DNA of 64,000 nucleotides from DASXMT01 sp036521415 (lineage in GTDB: Bacteria; Actinomycetota; Acidimicrobiia; Acidimicrobiales; RAAP-2), in NCBI GenBank assembly GCA_036521415.1, contig DATDHU010000020.1, positions 14,367-78,366 on the forward strand, read 5' to 3'. Positions 24,096-33,431 of this stretch are shown piece by piece (position 1 is the stretch's first letter; every line of letters begins with the position of its first letter). Below the pieces are notes generated by a model. It made no database searches. It had not been told where the DNA came from and worked only from the letters and a program-made list of their open reading frames with translations. Both the position numbers and the translations under genes were made by a program.

Positions 24096-27000
24096 ATGGA
24101 ATCGCTGGCACCGCCGGTTGTCGCCGTCATCGTCGCCCATGATCCCGGTCAGTGGTTCGAGGAGACGCTGGCTTCGTTCGGATCGCAGACCTATGAGGAG
24201 CTGTCCATCCTCGTGCTCGACGCGGCCAGCGCCGGGGACCTCACCGAGCGCGTCGCCGACGTCCTGCCGAACGCGTATGTGCGCCGGTTCAGCCAGAACA
24301 GGGGATTCGGGGCCACCGCCAACGAGGTCAGCTCGATGGTCGGCGGGGCCGCTTACTACGTGATCTGCCACGACGACGTGACCCTGGCTCCCGATGCGGT
24401 GCAGTTCCTGGTGGAAGAGGCGTTTCGCTCCAACGCCGGCATCGTGTCGCCCAAGCTGGTGAGCTGGGACGACCCCGGCCGCCTCCTCGAGGTGGGCATG
24501 ACCGCCGACAAGGGTGGCTCGGTGGTGGGCCGGGTGCAGCCCCAGGAGATCGACCACGGCCAGCACGACTCGGTCAGGGACGTCTTCGTGGCCCCGGGGG
24601 GGTGCACGCTCATCCGCGCCGACCTCTTCAGCGAGCTCGGCGGCTTCGACCCGGCCATCGTGGCGATGGGCGAGGATCTCGACTTCTGCTGGCGCGCCCA
24701 GGTGGCCGGGGCCCGGATCATCGTTGCCCCCGACGCCCGGGTCCGGCACCGCGAGGGACTGGCCAGCGGTGAGCGGGCGCTCGAGCAGTCGCTAGTCGAC
24801 CGGGTCGGTCCGGCCGAGGATATGCAGGGACCGTCGGCATCGGGGCCGTTCGAGGCTCCCGAGGTGCCATCGGGCGAGCTGCTGGCCGACAGCGTCGGCG
24901 ACATCCCGGCGGCGACCCCGCCGTCGACCCACCGGAAGCGCCGGCGCCAGGACGCGGCTGTCACCTCGGCCACCCCTGCGAGCACCGTCCCGACCACGCT
25001 CCAGGAGTTGCAGCGGCGCCACGAGCTGCTCGCCGTCCTGAAGTGCTACGGGCCGTTCCACCTCGCACGCGTGTTGCCCCAGATCGTCCTCTTGACCCTG
25101 GGCGAGGTGGTGGTGGCCGGATTGGCCGGGAACCGGGTCCGTGCCCGCGCCGTCGTGCGGGCGTGGCGTTGGAACCTCGGCCGGTTGGGTGTGATCCGGC
25201 GGCAGCGCAAGGAGCTGAAGGGTCATCGCCGGCTCAGCGACTCTGAGATCCGCGTCCAGCAGGTGGGGGGGAGCGCCCGACTGTCGGCGTACGTCCGCCG
25301 GGTCTTCCAGCACGGATTCCACGGCGCCCACGTCGACGAGCTGGCCGCCGCCGCGGCCTACGACGTTCACGAGAACGACCTGGCCGGGGGAGCCGTGGCC
25401 GAAGTCCCCGGGCGGCCCGGCACCGATACCGCAAGCGGGGGTATCGCAGACGCGGGTATCGCAGACGCGGGCACCGGGGTGGATGCGACGGAGCGGGGGA
25501 GGATGTCGGGGCAGGGCATCGTCACCGCCTGGGTGGTGGCCTTCATCGTCGTGCTCATCGGTTCGCGGGGGCTGTTGACGACCCCGATCCCCGCCGTCGG
25601 CCAGTTCGCCACGTTGCCCGGGTGGGGAACGGTCTTCCATGTGTTCGCAACCGGTTGGCACCCGTCGGGGGTCGGCACCACGGCACCGGCGTCGCCCGCC
25701 TTCGCCATCCTCGGCGTGCTCGGCACAATCCTGCTCGGGGCGATGGGGCTGACCCTGAAGGTGGCCATCTTCGCCTGCATCCCGCTCGGCGCCTGGGGGG
25801 CGGTCAGGCTCATGCGTCCCTTCGGCTCCCAGCGGGCCGGCATGGTGGCCGGAATTGCCTATCTGGCCGTTCCGTTGCCCTACAGCGCCCTGGCCCTCGG
25901 CCGTTGGGAGGCGTTGATCGTCTATGCCGGATCGCCGTGGGTGCTCACCTTGTTGTTCCGGGCCACTGCGCTGGCCCCGTTCACGACCGGGGTCGCAGGG
26001 CGGATCGCCGCACCCGACTGGGGTCGACGCCCGCCCCCGCGGTCCCGGGCCTTGCGGCGCGTCCTCACCCTGGGCGTGCTCGAGGCCGTGCTCGTCTCGT
26101 TTGCGCCGGCCGCCGTCTTCGTGGTCCTGGGTGTAGCCGTGGCCCTGCTTGTGTCGGCCGCGATCCTCGGCGCCTGGCAGTCGTCGATCAGGGCGCTCGT
26201 CACCGCGGTGGGGGCCACCGTTGTCGCCACCGTCCTGTGCCTTCCATGGCTGATCGGCACCGTGACCGCCGGCCGGGGGGCGATCAGCGTCTTCGGGGTG
26301 GCCAGCGCACCGTCGACGGCCCCCTCGTGGGGCGGCCTGCTCCGCTTCGCCGTTGGCCCGATCGGTGTGTCCCCGCTGGCCTGGGGATTCATCGTCGCCG
26401 CCCTGCTGCCTCTCCTGATCGGTCGGGGAGCCCGATTCCGTTGGGCGACCCGCTGCTGGTCGATCGCCATCGTGTTCTGGCTCCTGGCCTGGGTCATCGG
26501 CCGGGGGTGGGCCGGCAGCCTCGCCGTCGACCCCATGATCCTGTTGGGCCCGGCGGCGGCGGCCATCACCATGGCCATCGGTCTCGGGATCGCTGCGTTC
26601 GAGGAGGACCTGCGGGCCGCCACCTTCGGCTGGAAGCAGGCGGCGACGGGGATCGCGGCAATCGCCGTCGTGCTCGGCGCGTTGCCGACCGTCATCTCGG
26701 CGTTGCCCGGCCGGTGGGACCTGCCCACCACCGACACCGCCCAGACCATCGGCTGGATGCCCGCCAAGGTGGCTGCCGGTGCCTTCCGGATCCTGTGGCT
26801 GGGCGACCCACGAGCCCTCAACCTGGGCAGCTGGTCAGCGGGCGGCGGGCTGGCCTACGCCACCTCGGAGAACGGGGCTCCCGACGCCACCTGGCTGTGG
26901 AATGCAGCCGATCAGGGGCCGGCCCGGACGTTGGCCAACGCCGTCGACCTGGCCCGCGGCGGCGAGACCAACCGGCTCGGCCAGCTCCTGGCCCCATCCG

Positions 27001-27671
27001 GTGTCCGCTACGTGGCCGTGGTCACGGCCATCGCCCCGTTCATCCCTGGCCTGCAGGAGACCCAGCGGTACCCTCTGCCCGCTGACCTGGACCCGGCCTT
27101 GGCCCAGCAGCTCGACCTCCACCCGGTCGTGTCCCAGAGCGGTATCACCGTGTACGAGAACGCCGACTGGATCCCGATGCGAGCCGAACTGCCGGCCGCG
27201 TCGGGGAAGGGCGCCGCCGGCCCTGACACGTCGATGCCGCCCCCGCTGGGCAGCGTACCGGGTACGCCGATCGTGGCCGGCCTCCGACCCGTCCTGCCCG
27301 GCCCGGCCGCCGCATCGTCGTACCAGGGGCCCTTGGTGCCCGGCACCGTCCTGGCCGCGCTGGCCCCGGCCAATCGATGGGCGCTGACTGCTCCGAACGG
27401 GCAGGGTCTGTCGAGCTCGCACTCGTTCGGATGGGCCGCCCGCTACACGGTCACCAGCTCGGGCACGGGAACCCTGCGCTTCACGACCGACCTCTGGACC
27501 CCGCTGGGTGTGGCCTTTCAGATCGTGGTGTGGCTGGCCGCCCTGGGTGTGCTGGTGAGACGCCGCCGGGTCGGGGGGTGGCGCCTCCGCCGTCTTGGCC
27601 AAGCCGGCACCGCCGGTCAGCCGCGGGCAGGAGAGCAGGTCCTCTCGGCGCCCGGCGAGGTGCGATCGTGA
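24096..27671 (+). CDS. Large GT2 glycosyltransferase fused to a multi-pass membrane domain
   Basis: 1191 residues. Residues 1-235 are a GT-A glycosyltransferase 2 domain (PPVVAVIVAHDPGQWFEETL, CHDDVTLAPDA, GGCTLIRADLF, MGEDLDFCWRAQVAGA). A basic linker (THRKRRRQD near 277) and a hydrophobic stretch (VLPQIVLLTLGEVVVAGLAG, about 329-348) follow, then a repeat-containing loop (GIADAGIADAG, about 449-459). From about residue 475 to 900 there are roughly ten transmembrane helices. The C-terminal 200 residues form an outside domain, and a last helix is near 1140. This resembles conserved actinobacterial envelope glycosyltransferases that sit next to DUF5719 genes; it probably builds or exports surface glycan. 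The exact reaction is unknown. Confidence 0.82.
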   Translation: MESLAPPVVAVIVAHDPGQWFEETLASFGSQTYEELSILVLDAASAGDLTERVADVLPNAYVRRFSQNRGFGATANEVSSMVGGAAYYVICHDDVTLAPDAVQFLVEEAFRSNAGIVSPKLVSWDDPGRLLEVGMTADKGGSVVGRVQPQEIDHGQHDSVRDVFVAPGGCTLIRADLFSELGGFDPAIVAMGEDLDFCWRAQVAGARIIVAPDARVRHREGLASGERALEQSLVDRVGPAEDMQGPSASGPFEAPEVPSGELLADSVGDIPAATPPSTHRKRRRQDAAVTSATPASTVPTTLQELQRRHELLAVLKCYGPFHLARVLPQIVLLTLGEVVVAGLAGNRVRARAVVRAWRWNLGRLGVIRRQRKELKGHRRLSDSEIRVQQVGGSARLSAYVRRVFQHGFHGAHVDELAAAAAYDVHENDLAGGAVAEVPGRPGTDTASGGIADAGIADAGTGVDATERGRMSGQGIVTAWVVAFIVVLIGSRGLLTTPIPAVGQFATLPGWGTVFHVFATGWHPSGVGTTAPASPAFAILGVLGTILLGAMGLTLKVAIFACIPLGAWGAVRLMRPFGSQRAGMVAGIAYLAVPLPYSALALGRWEALIVYAGSPWVLTLLFRATALAPFTTGVAGRIAAPDWGRRPPPRSRALRRVLTLGVLEAVLVSFAPAAVFVVLGVAVALLVSAAILGAWQSSIRALVTAVGATVVATVLCLPWLIGTVTAGRGAISVFGVASAPSTAPSWGGLLRFAVGPIGVSPLAWGFIVAALLPLLIGRGARFRWATRCWSIAIVFWLLAWVIGRGWAGSLAVDPMILLGPAAAAITMAIGLGIAAFEEDLRAATFGWKQAATGIAAIAVVLGALPTVISALPGRWDLPTTDTAQTIGWMPAKVAAGAFRILWLGDPRALNLGSWSAGGGLAYATSENGAPDATWLWNAADQGPARTLANAVDLARGGETNRLGQLLAPSGVRYVAVVTAIAPFIPGLQETQRYPLPADLDPALAQQLDLHPVVSQSGITVYENADWIPMRAELPAASGKGAAGPDTSMPPPLGSVPGTPIVAGLRPVLPGPAAASSYQGPLVPGTVLAALAPANRWALTAPNGQGLSSSHSFGWAARYTVTSSGTGTLRFTTDLWTPLGVAFQIVVWLAALGVLVRRRRVGGWRLRRLGQAGTAGQPRAGEQVLSAPGEVRS
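25440..25469 (+). repeat. Perfect in-frame 15-bp duplication in the GT2/membrane fusion gene
   Basis: ggtatcgcagacgcg occurs twice in a row, encoding GIADA twice in a loop before the first helix of the membrane domain. Confidence 0.8.
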
Positions 27672-29146
27672 TCGCCCCGGGGCGGGCTGGCCGCCCCCGC
27701 CGGCGGGAGAGCGAACAGGTAGCCGGGCGCCGCCTGGCCATCGTGGTGCTCGTGGTGGCCGTGGTCGTGGTGGTCGCCCTCGTCGACCGCACGGCTCCGC
27801 CCCCCGCCCCCGCTGCCGCCCCGGTCCTGAGTGCCATGACCATCCCCAGCGCCGGCGCACCGACCTCGTCGTGGTATTGCGCCGGTGGCACCACCGGCAC
27901 CGGATCCCAGGCCAACACGACTATCTACGTGACCAACACCGGGAACCGCACGGTCGCCGGGGCGGTGTCGACAACGGTCTTCACGGGCAAGGCCCCGGCG
28001 TCGACCCACCAGACCATCTCGGTGCCGCCCAACGGCGCCGTCGCCGTCAACCCGGGCATCGACGCTCCCGTCGGCTACGGCGCCACCACGGTGACGCTGG
28101 CCGGGGGAGGGATCGGGGTGACCCAGGTCGCCGCCGGTCCCGACGGGTGGTCCACCGCCCCGTGCGCCTCGGTCACATCGAACAGCTGGTACTTCGCCGC
28201 AGGAGCGACCACGGCCGGGAACCAGCTTGTCCTGGCCCTGTACAACCCGACGTCCACCGACGCCGTGGCCGATGTCTCCTTCGACACCAACGACGGGGTG
28301 ATCACGCCGCAGCTCTACCAGGGCCTGGTGGTGCCGGCCGGCCAGTTGGTGGTCGAGAACGTCGGCGACTACGTGCAGAACCGGTCCACCATTGCCACGG
28401 TGGTGGCGGCGCAGTCCGGCCAGATCGTGGCCGACCAGCTGCAACTGACCAGTTCGGCGAAGAGCGGGCTGTCGCTGTCGCTGGGGGCGCCGGCCGTGCG
28501 GCCGCACTGGTACTTCGCCCAGACCACCAATTCGTCCGGTGCCGGGTCGTCGGTGTCGCTGCTGTTGTCGAACCCCGGGCGGACGCCCGAGACGGCGGTG
28601 ATCAGCGTCGGACTCGTCCAGGGCGAGGTGGCCCCGGTCACGGTGGACATCCCGGCCGCGTCCGTCGTCCCCTTCGCCGCCAGCGGGGAGAACCGGATAC
28701 CCCATCAGGTCCCCTATTCGGTGGACGTCTCCTCGACGGGCGGCCCAGGGCTGGTGGTGGCCCGGGCGGTCCTGGGCCCCAACGGGGCCTCGCTTCCCGC
28801 CTTCGGGACCATGCTGGGCACTCCCCAGATTGGCAACGACTGGCTCGTCCCGGCCCCCGGAGCAGGTACCGCTCCCGGGGTCCAGGGCGCAGCGGTGGCC
28901 AGCCTTTCCGTGTCCAACCCGGGCCCGGCCATGGCCAGGGTCACGGTGGGGCCCCTCGGGGGGACACCGGCCCAGGCCAAGCTGCTCTTGATCAAGCCCC
29001 ATTCGCTCCTGGTGCTGGCCGAGGCACCCGTTGGCGGCCTGATCACCCTCGACGTCCGATCCGACGTTCCGGTGGCGGTGGAAGAGGACAGCGTCCCGAG
29101 CGGTGCGGCCGGCGTGGTCTCGTCGACCGGTCTTCCCGCCGGCTGA
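27668..29146 (+). CDS. DUF5719-like membrane-anchored extracellular protein
   Basis: 492 residues from GTG 27668, overlapping the preceding stop as GTGA. A basic N-terminus (RPRRRES) precedes one transmembrane helix (about 23-41, LAIVVLVVAVVVVVALV). The rest is exported and made of repeated beta-sandwich-like segments, each with a W-Y-[CF]-A signature (SSWYCAGG, NSWYFAAG, PHWYFAQT) and aliphatic VxVxNPG strands. This is the pattern of DUF5719, a family found beside glycosyltransferase and cofD genes in Actinobacteria. Its function is not known; translational coupling to the GT2/membrane protein suggests a shared role in envelope glycan assembly. Confidence 0.82.
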   Translation: MIAPGRAGRPRRRESEQVAGRRLAIVVLVVAVVVVVALVDRTAPPPAPAAAPVLSAMTIPSAGAPTSSWYCAGGTTGTGSQANTTIYVTNTGNRTVAGAVSTTVFTGKAPASTHQTISVPPNGAVAVNPGIDAPVGYGATTVTLAGGGIGVTQVAAGPDGWSTAPCASVTSNSWYFAAGATTAGNQLVLALYNPTSTDAVADVSFDTNDGVITPQLYQGLVVPAGQLVVENVGDYVQNRSTIATVVAAQSGQIVADQLQLTSSAKSGLSLSLGAPAVRPHWYFAQTTNSSGAGSSVSLLLSNPGRTPETAVISVGLVQGEVAPVTVDIPAASVVPFAASGENRIPHQVPYSVDVSSTGGPGLVVARAVLGPNGASLPAFGTMLGTPQIGNDWLVPAPGAGTAPGVQGAAVASLSVSNPGPAMARVTVGPLGGTPAQAKLLLIKPHSLLVLAEAPVGGLITLDVRSDVPVAVEEDSVPSGAAGVVSSTGLPAG

Positions 29147-29236
29147 CCCTCTGGCCTCGCTCCTGCCTGGCCCGGGGGCTCCCGCCGACCCTCGGGCCTC
29201 GCTCCTGCCTGGCCCGAGGCCCCTCGCCGGCTGACC
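29137..29236 (+). repeat. Tandem 42-44 bp repeat starting at the DUF5719 stop codon
   Basis: Two long units (29137-29180 and 29181-29222) share ccgccg-y-tgaccct and ggcctcgctcctgcctggcc; a third, partial unit ends with gccggctgaccgccgg. The native TGA at 29144 is in unit 1 and another TGA at 29232 is in unit 3. The array fills nearly the whole intergenic gap. Confidence 0.8.
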
Positions 29237-29245
29237 GCCGGTTGG

Positions 29246-29251
29246 TAGGGT
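29246..29251 (+). promoter_or_regulatory. -10 box TAGGGT, leaderless-type promoter
   Basis: TAGGGT lies six bases before GTG 29258, directly after the repeat array. Confidence 0.55.
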
Positions 29252-29257
29252 CGCGTC

Positions 29258-29914
29258 GTGCGCGTGGTGATTGCCGGCGGCCACGGCCAGGTGGCCATGC
29301 ATCTGGAGCGGCTCTTGGCCGAGCGTGGGGACGACGTGGCCGGGATCATCCGGAGCGTCGACCAGGGTGGGGACCTCCGCCTGGAGGGAGCCGTACCGGT
29401 GATCTGCGATCTGGAGCACACCGACGTCGCCACCCTTGCCCGGCACCTGGCCGGGTGTGACGCAACCGTCTTTGCCGCCGGTGCCGGGCCGGGCAGCGGC
29501 GCGGCTCGCAAGGAGACGGTGGATCGGGACGCAGCCGTCCTTCTGGCTGAGGCGGCATCGATGAGCGGCGTGCACCGTTACCTTCTGGTCTCGTCGATTG
29601 GCGCCGGTGACCCACCACAGGCTGGGTCAGACGAGGTCTTCGCCGCCTACCTCCGGGCCAAGCACGAGGCTGAGGTCGAGCTCCGACGACGAGCACTCGA
29701 GCTGACCATCCTCCGACCGGGTCAGCTCACCGACGGAGCGCCGACCGGTCTGGTTGCGCTGTCCACCGAGGTGGTTCGAGGGGCCATTCCCCGGGCCGAT
29801 GTGGCCGCTGTCCTGGTCGCGCTGCTCGACGAGCCCCGGACCGCCGGGCTCACCCTCGAGCTGGCCTCCGGGCCCACGCCGGTGGGCGAGGCGGTCAGCG
29901 CACTCGTGGCCTAG
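29258..29914 (+). CDS. NAD(P)-binding atypical SDR (SDR5-like)
   Basis: 218 residues, one Rossmann domain. VVIAGGHGQVAMHLERLL replaces the classical GxxGxxG with GGHGQV; ICDLEHTDVATLARHLAG, DATVFAAGAGPGSG, YLLVSSIGAGDP, YLRAKHEAEVELR and LTILRPGQLTD follow. This is the pattern of small atypical SDRs (YwnB/biliverdin reductase-like) that act as NAD(P)H-dependent reductases or redox sensors. The substrate is not predictable. It is monocistronic and convergent with ftsH. Confidence 0.82.
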   Translation: MRVVIAGGHGQVAMHLERLLAERGDDVAGIIRSVDQGGDLRLEGAVPVICDLEHTDVATLARHLAGCDATVFAAGAGPGSGAARKETVDRDAAVLLAEAASMSGVHRYLLVSSIGAGDPPQAGSDEVFAAYLRAKHEAEVELRRRALELTILRPGQLTDGAPTGLVALSTEVVRGAIPRADVAAVLVALLDEPRTAGLTLELASGPTPVGEAVSALVA

Positions 29915-29955
29915 GCCGTCGGCCAAGGCTCGTCGGTGTGTGTTCGCGGCGAGGA

Positions 29956-32289
29956 TTATCGACGACCGGAGGGTGGCGGTGGCGGTGGCGGTGGCCATGG
30001 CGCCTGATGGGGCCAATGTCCCGGTGCCGGCTGTGCCGGCCACGGAGCCGGTGCCTGGGGCCAGTGGCCGGGCGGCGGGGGCGGGGGTGGCCACGGTTGG
30101 GTGGAGTCCTGCTGGCCGCCCGATTGTCCGTTACCCGACTGCTGTCCGCTGCCCGGCTGCCCCGTGCCCGGTTGCCCGGTGGCGTGCGACGAACCGGCGA
30201 CCTCCGACTCGAGCTCCGGGTCCGACTCAGCGTCGTTCCCGTCGCGGTTGGCCGAGGAACCGGTGCGGGCGTCACCACTTCGGTTGGCGCCGGCCTGGTC
30301 CACCCCGGAACCGCCAGCACCCCCGGAGTCACCGGAGTCACCGTTGGGACGACCGTGCTGTTCGGCCACGAACACCGGTGGCACAGCCTTCACTCCGTGC
30401 TCATGGACCGGCTTGCCGTAGGCCGTGTCGACCAGCTTCCCCACGGTGGCGCCGTCGATGGTCTCCTCGTCCAACAGGGCGCGGGCCACGGCGTCGAGAC
30501 CGCCCCGGTGGCGGGAGAGCACCTCGAGGGCCCGCTCTTCTTGGTCCCGGAGGATCCGCTCCACCTCGGCGTCGATCACCCGGCTGGTGTCCTCGGAGTA
30601 GTCGCGCGTGTGCATGAGGTCCTCGCCCAGGAACACCTGTCCCGCTGAGCCCCACGCCATCGGACCGATCTGGTCGCTCATGCCCCACTCGCGGACCATC
30701 TTCCGGGCCAGCTCGGTATTGCCCACCAGGTCGTTGCTGGCCCCGGTGGACAGGTCGCCGTAGACCAGGAGCTCCGCCACCCGGCCGCCCATGCGGACGG
30801 CGAGGGCATCCTCGATGTGGGAGCGCGGGTGGATGTGGCGCTCCTCCACCGGCAGCTGCTGGGTCACGCCGAGGGCCATGCCGGTGGGCAGGATGGTGAC
30901 CTTGTGCACCGGATCGGCCTCGGGCAGGACATAGGCCAGCACGGCATGGCCACCCTCGTGGAAGGCCACCCGTTCCTTCTCGTCGTCCGAGAGGACCAGG
31001 CTCTCCCGCCGTTGACCCATGAGGACCCGGTCCCGGGCCGCCTCGAAGTCCTGGGTCTCGACCACCTTGGATCCCCGGCGCACGGCGTGCAGGGCCGCCT
31101 CGTTCACCAGGTTGGCCAGGTCGGCACCGCTCATACCGGGGGTTCCCCGGGCGACCAGGGCCAGGTCCACGTCGGGGGCGATGCGCTTGTCCTTGCAGTG
31201 CACCTGCAGGATGGGCAGGCGCTCCTCGAGATCGGGGAGCGGGACCACGATCTGGCGGTCGAACCGGCCCGGACGCAGGATGGCGGGATCCAGGATGTCG
31301 GGCCGGTTGGTGGCGGCCATGACCACGACGCCCTCGGTCGGGTCGAACCCGTCCATCTCCGACAGCATCTGGTTGAGCGTCTGCTCGCGCTCGTCGTGGC
31401 CGCCGCCCAGCCCGGCACCGCGCTTGCGGCCGATGGAGTCGATCTCATCGATGAAGACGATGGCCGGCGCCTGCTTGCGGGCCGTGGCGAACAGGTCGCG
31501 GACCCGGCTGGCCCCGACGCCCACGAACATCTCCATGAAGTCCGATCCGCTCACCGACATGAACGGGACCCCGGCCTCACCGGCCACGGCCCGTGCCAGT
31601 AACGTCTTCCCGGTACCAGGGGGGCCGACCAGCAGGATGCCCTTGGGTATCCGGGCCCCGATGTCCTTGAACCGAGCCGGTGTCTTCAGGAAGTCGACGA
31701 CCTCGCTGATCTCCAGTTTGACACCGCCATAGCCGGCGACGTCATCGAATGTGGTCGATGGTCGCTCCGTCGAGTAGAGCTTGGCCTTCGACCGCCCGAT
31801 CGACATGATGCTGCCCATCTGTCCTTGAGCCCTTCTGCTGATGAAATAAAAGACGCCCAAGATGAGGATGATGGGGAGCAGGTAGATGAGGATGCCCGTC
31901 AACGGATTCTGCTTGGGATTGACCACCGTGTACTGGACGTTGCCCGCCTTGAGGGCGTTGTATTCGGAGTCGATGACAGGATTGGGCCCAGACACCGTGT
32001 AGCTGGTCCCGTTGTCGAGCGTGCCGGTGATGGTGCCCGAGGAATTATCGATCTGGGCTGTCTTGACCTGTTTGTCCTGGACCTGGGTCAGGTAAGTCTG
32101 GTAGCTGATCGATTTGGCCGAGGACTTCGACAGGAGTGAGGGTGCGGCAATGACCGCGATGATGGCCACGATGGCGATCGCGTAGATGAGCCGCATGTTC
32201 CGGCCCTGACCGGGCGTGCCCTGGCCCGGGCCCCCAGGACCGGAGGGGCCGTTCTGGCCGCTTGGCTGATCGGGGTTGGTCGGAGGCAC
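29956..32289 (-). CDS. ftsH: ATP-dependent membrane zinc metalloprotease FtsH
   Basis: 777 residues from GTG 32289. A Gly/Pro/Gln-rich cytosolic leader precedes two transmembrane helices (about 33-51 and 131-150), which frame a periplasmic domain. The AAA module has Walker A GPPGTGKT (222-229), pore loop FVGVGA (255-260), Walker B IVFIDEID and the second-region arginines, and the protease active site is HEGGH (444-448). It degrades membrane and regulatory proteins. The last 150 residues are an unusually long low-complexity tail: Gly/Ser/Asn/Gln, then about 60 residues of Pro, Trp and Ala. Such a tail is absent from E. coli FtsH. Confidence 0.95.
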   Translation of the reverse strand: MPPTNPDQPSGQNGPSGPGGPGQGTPGQGRNMRLIYAIAIVAIIAVIAAPSLLSKSSAKSISYQTYLTQVQDKQVKTAQIDNSSGTITGTLDNGTSYTVSGPNPVIDSEYNALKAGNVQYTVVNPKQNPLTGILIYLLPIILILGVFYFISRRAQGQMGSIMSIGRSKAKLYSTERPSTTFDDVAGYGGVKLEISEVVDFLKTPARFKDIGARIPKGILLVGPPGTGKTLLARAVAGEAGVPFMSVSGSDFMEMFVGVGASRVRDLFATARKQAPAIVFIDEIDSIGRKRGAGLGGGHDEREQTLNQMLSEMDGFDPTEGVVVMAATNRPDILDPAILRPGRFDRQIVVPLPDLEERLPILQVHCKDKRIAPDVDLALVARGTPGMSGADLANLVNEAALHAVRRGSKVVETQDFEAARDRVLMGQRRESLVLSDDEKERVAFHEGGHAVLAYVLPEADPVHKVTILPTGMALGVTQQLPVEERHIHPRSHIEDALAVRMGGRVAELLVYGDLSTGASNDLVGNTELARKMVREWGMSDQIGPMAWGSAGQVFLGEDLMHTRDYSEDTSRVIDAEVERILRDQEERALEVLSRHRGGLDAVARALLDEETIDGATVGKLVDTAYGKPVHEHGVKAVPPVFVAEQHGRPNGDSGDSGGAGGSGVDQAGANRSGDARTGSSANRDGNDAESDPELESEVAGSSHATGQPGTGQPGSGQQSGNGQSGGQQDSTQPWPPPPPPPGHWPQAPAPWPAQPAPGHWPHQAPWPPPPPPPPSGRR

Positions 32290-32295
32290 CGCACC

Positions 32296-32301
32296 ATGCT
32301 A
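32296..32301 (-). promoter_or_regulatory. -10 box TAGCAT, leaderless-type promoter of ftsH
   Basis: On the minus strand TAGCAT lies six bases before GTG 32289. It shares a 85-bp divergent region with the CPBP protease promoter. Confidence 0.5.
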
Positions 32302-32362
32302 GGCGTCTCCGACGTGCCTTGATGCATCGCTTCCCCGCCACCGCAGGCAAGGCGGTGATCGG

Positions 32363-32368
32363 TAACGT
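32363..32368 (+). promoter_or_regulatory. -10 box TAACGT, leaderless-type promoter of the CPBP protease gene
   Basis: TAACGT lies six bases before GTG 32375. Confidence 0.5.
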
Positions 32369-32374
32369 GTCGGG

Positions 32375-33430
32375 GTGATCGACGGAGGTGATAGGGGCGC
32401 GCGCGCCGGGCGGGGAGAAGGGGGGCGGGCCCGTCGGACACCCCGCTCGGCCAGCGCCGTTCCCGTGACCGGTCCGCTCGCTCCGATGCAGGCTGCGACG
32501 CCCCCACCACCGCCCCCGGCGCCCCTACCTCCGCCTCCGCCTCCGCAGCATTGGCCTCCGCCTTCCGCCCGGTACCCGAATGGCACGGGGCTCGACCAGG
32601 AGGCGGTGATCGTCGAGGCCGAGACCCACCAGCACGCCGTGCCTCTCGACCGGCAGCTGGCGGCCGGCTTCGCCCCGCGGACCAGACGGGACGCGTGGCT
32701 GTGGCTGATACTCGCCGCCCTGGGCTTTCTCGCCGGCCAGATCATCGCGTCGATCTTCGTGCTCATCTCGGCGGCGATCACCGGCAACTCGCACAACATC
32801 TCGGCGTTGTCCCGCCTGAGCGTTCCCCCGGAGTGGTACGTGGTCTCGACGCTGCTCGGCCTCTGGGTGGGCTTCTTCGGCGCCCCATGGCTGGCCAGCC
32901 GGGTCAGGGGCACGGGCCGGCTGGTCCGGGACCTCGGGCTGCGGTTCCGCTGGATCGACCTGGTCGGCGTGCCCATCGGCATCGCCGGCCAGTACCTGGT
33001 GGCGGCCATGTACATTCCGCTCGAGAGCCATATCCACAACTTCAACCAGCGGTTCAGCGCGCCCGGCCAGAAGCTCACCGGCGCGTCCCACGGGGCTGGC
33101 TTCGCCGTCATTGCCATCTTCACAGTCGTCGGCGCCCCGCTCTTCGAGGAGCTGTTCTTCCGTGGCCTGATCCTGCGGGCCCTGTCCCGATTGTTCGGCA
33201 CCATGGGCAGGTGGGTGGGGCCGGCCCTCGCCATCGTGATCACCGGGGTCTTGTTCGGCCTGGCCCACGCCGAGTCGCTCCAGCTCCTGGGGCTGGCCAC
33301 GTTCGGGGTCATCCTCTCGTTCATCGCCTACCGAACGGGGCGTCTGGGCATGAACATCTTCGCCCATGCCTCGTTCAACCTCGTGGCGATCATCGCCGTC
33401 CTGGCCACCGGTACCGGCGTCATCAGTTGA
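32375..33430 (+). CDS. CPBP (CAAX protease/Abi) family intramembrane metalloprotease
   Basis: 351 residues. An N-terminal 100-residue cytosolic region contains a polyproline stretch (about 42-63), followed by about seven membrane helices. The glutamate motif EELFFRG (258-264, EExxxR), LFGLAHAE and HASFN are the three catalytic or metal-binding signatures of the CPBP family. Family members process prenylated proteins or peptides or act as immunity proteins; the substrate here is unknown. The divergent neighbour is another membrane protease, ftsH. The next membrane protein gene begins one base after its stop, so the two are co-transcribed. Confidence 0.88.
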   Translation: MIDGGDRGARAGRGEGGRARRTPRSASAVPVTGPLAPMQAATPPPPPPAPLPPPPPPQHWPPPSARYPNGTGLDQEAVIVEAETHQHAVPLDRQLAAGFAPRTRRDAWLWLILAALGFLAGQIIASIFVLISAAITGNSHNISALSRLSVPPEWYVVSTLLGLWVGFFGAPWLASRVRGTGRLVRDLGLRFRWIDLVGVPIGIAGQYLVAAMYIPLESHIHNFNQRFSAPGQKLTGASHGAGFAVIAIFTVVGAPLFEELFFRGLILRALSRLFGTMGRWVGPALAIVITGVLFGLAHAESLQLLGLATFGVILSFIAYRTGRLGMNIFAHASFNLVAIIAVLATGTGVIS

Positions 33431-33431
33431 C

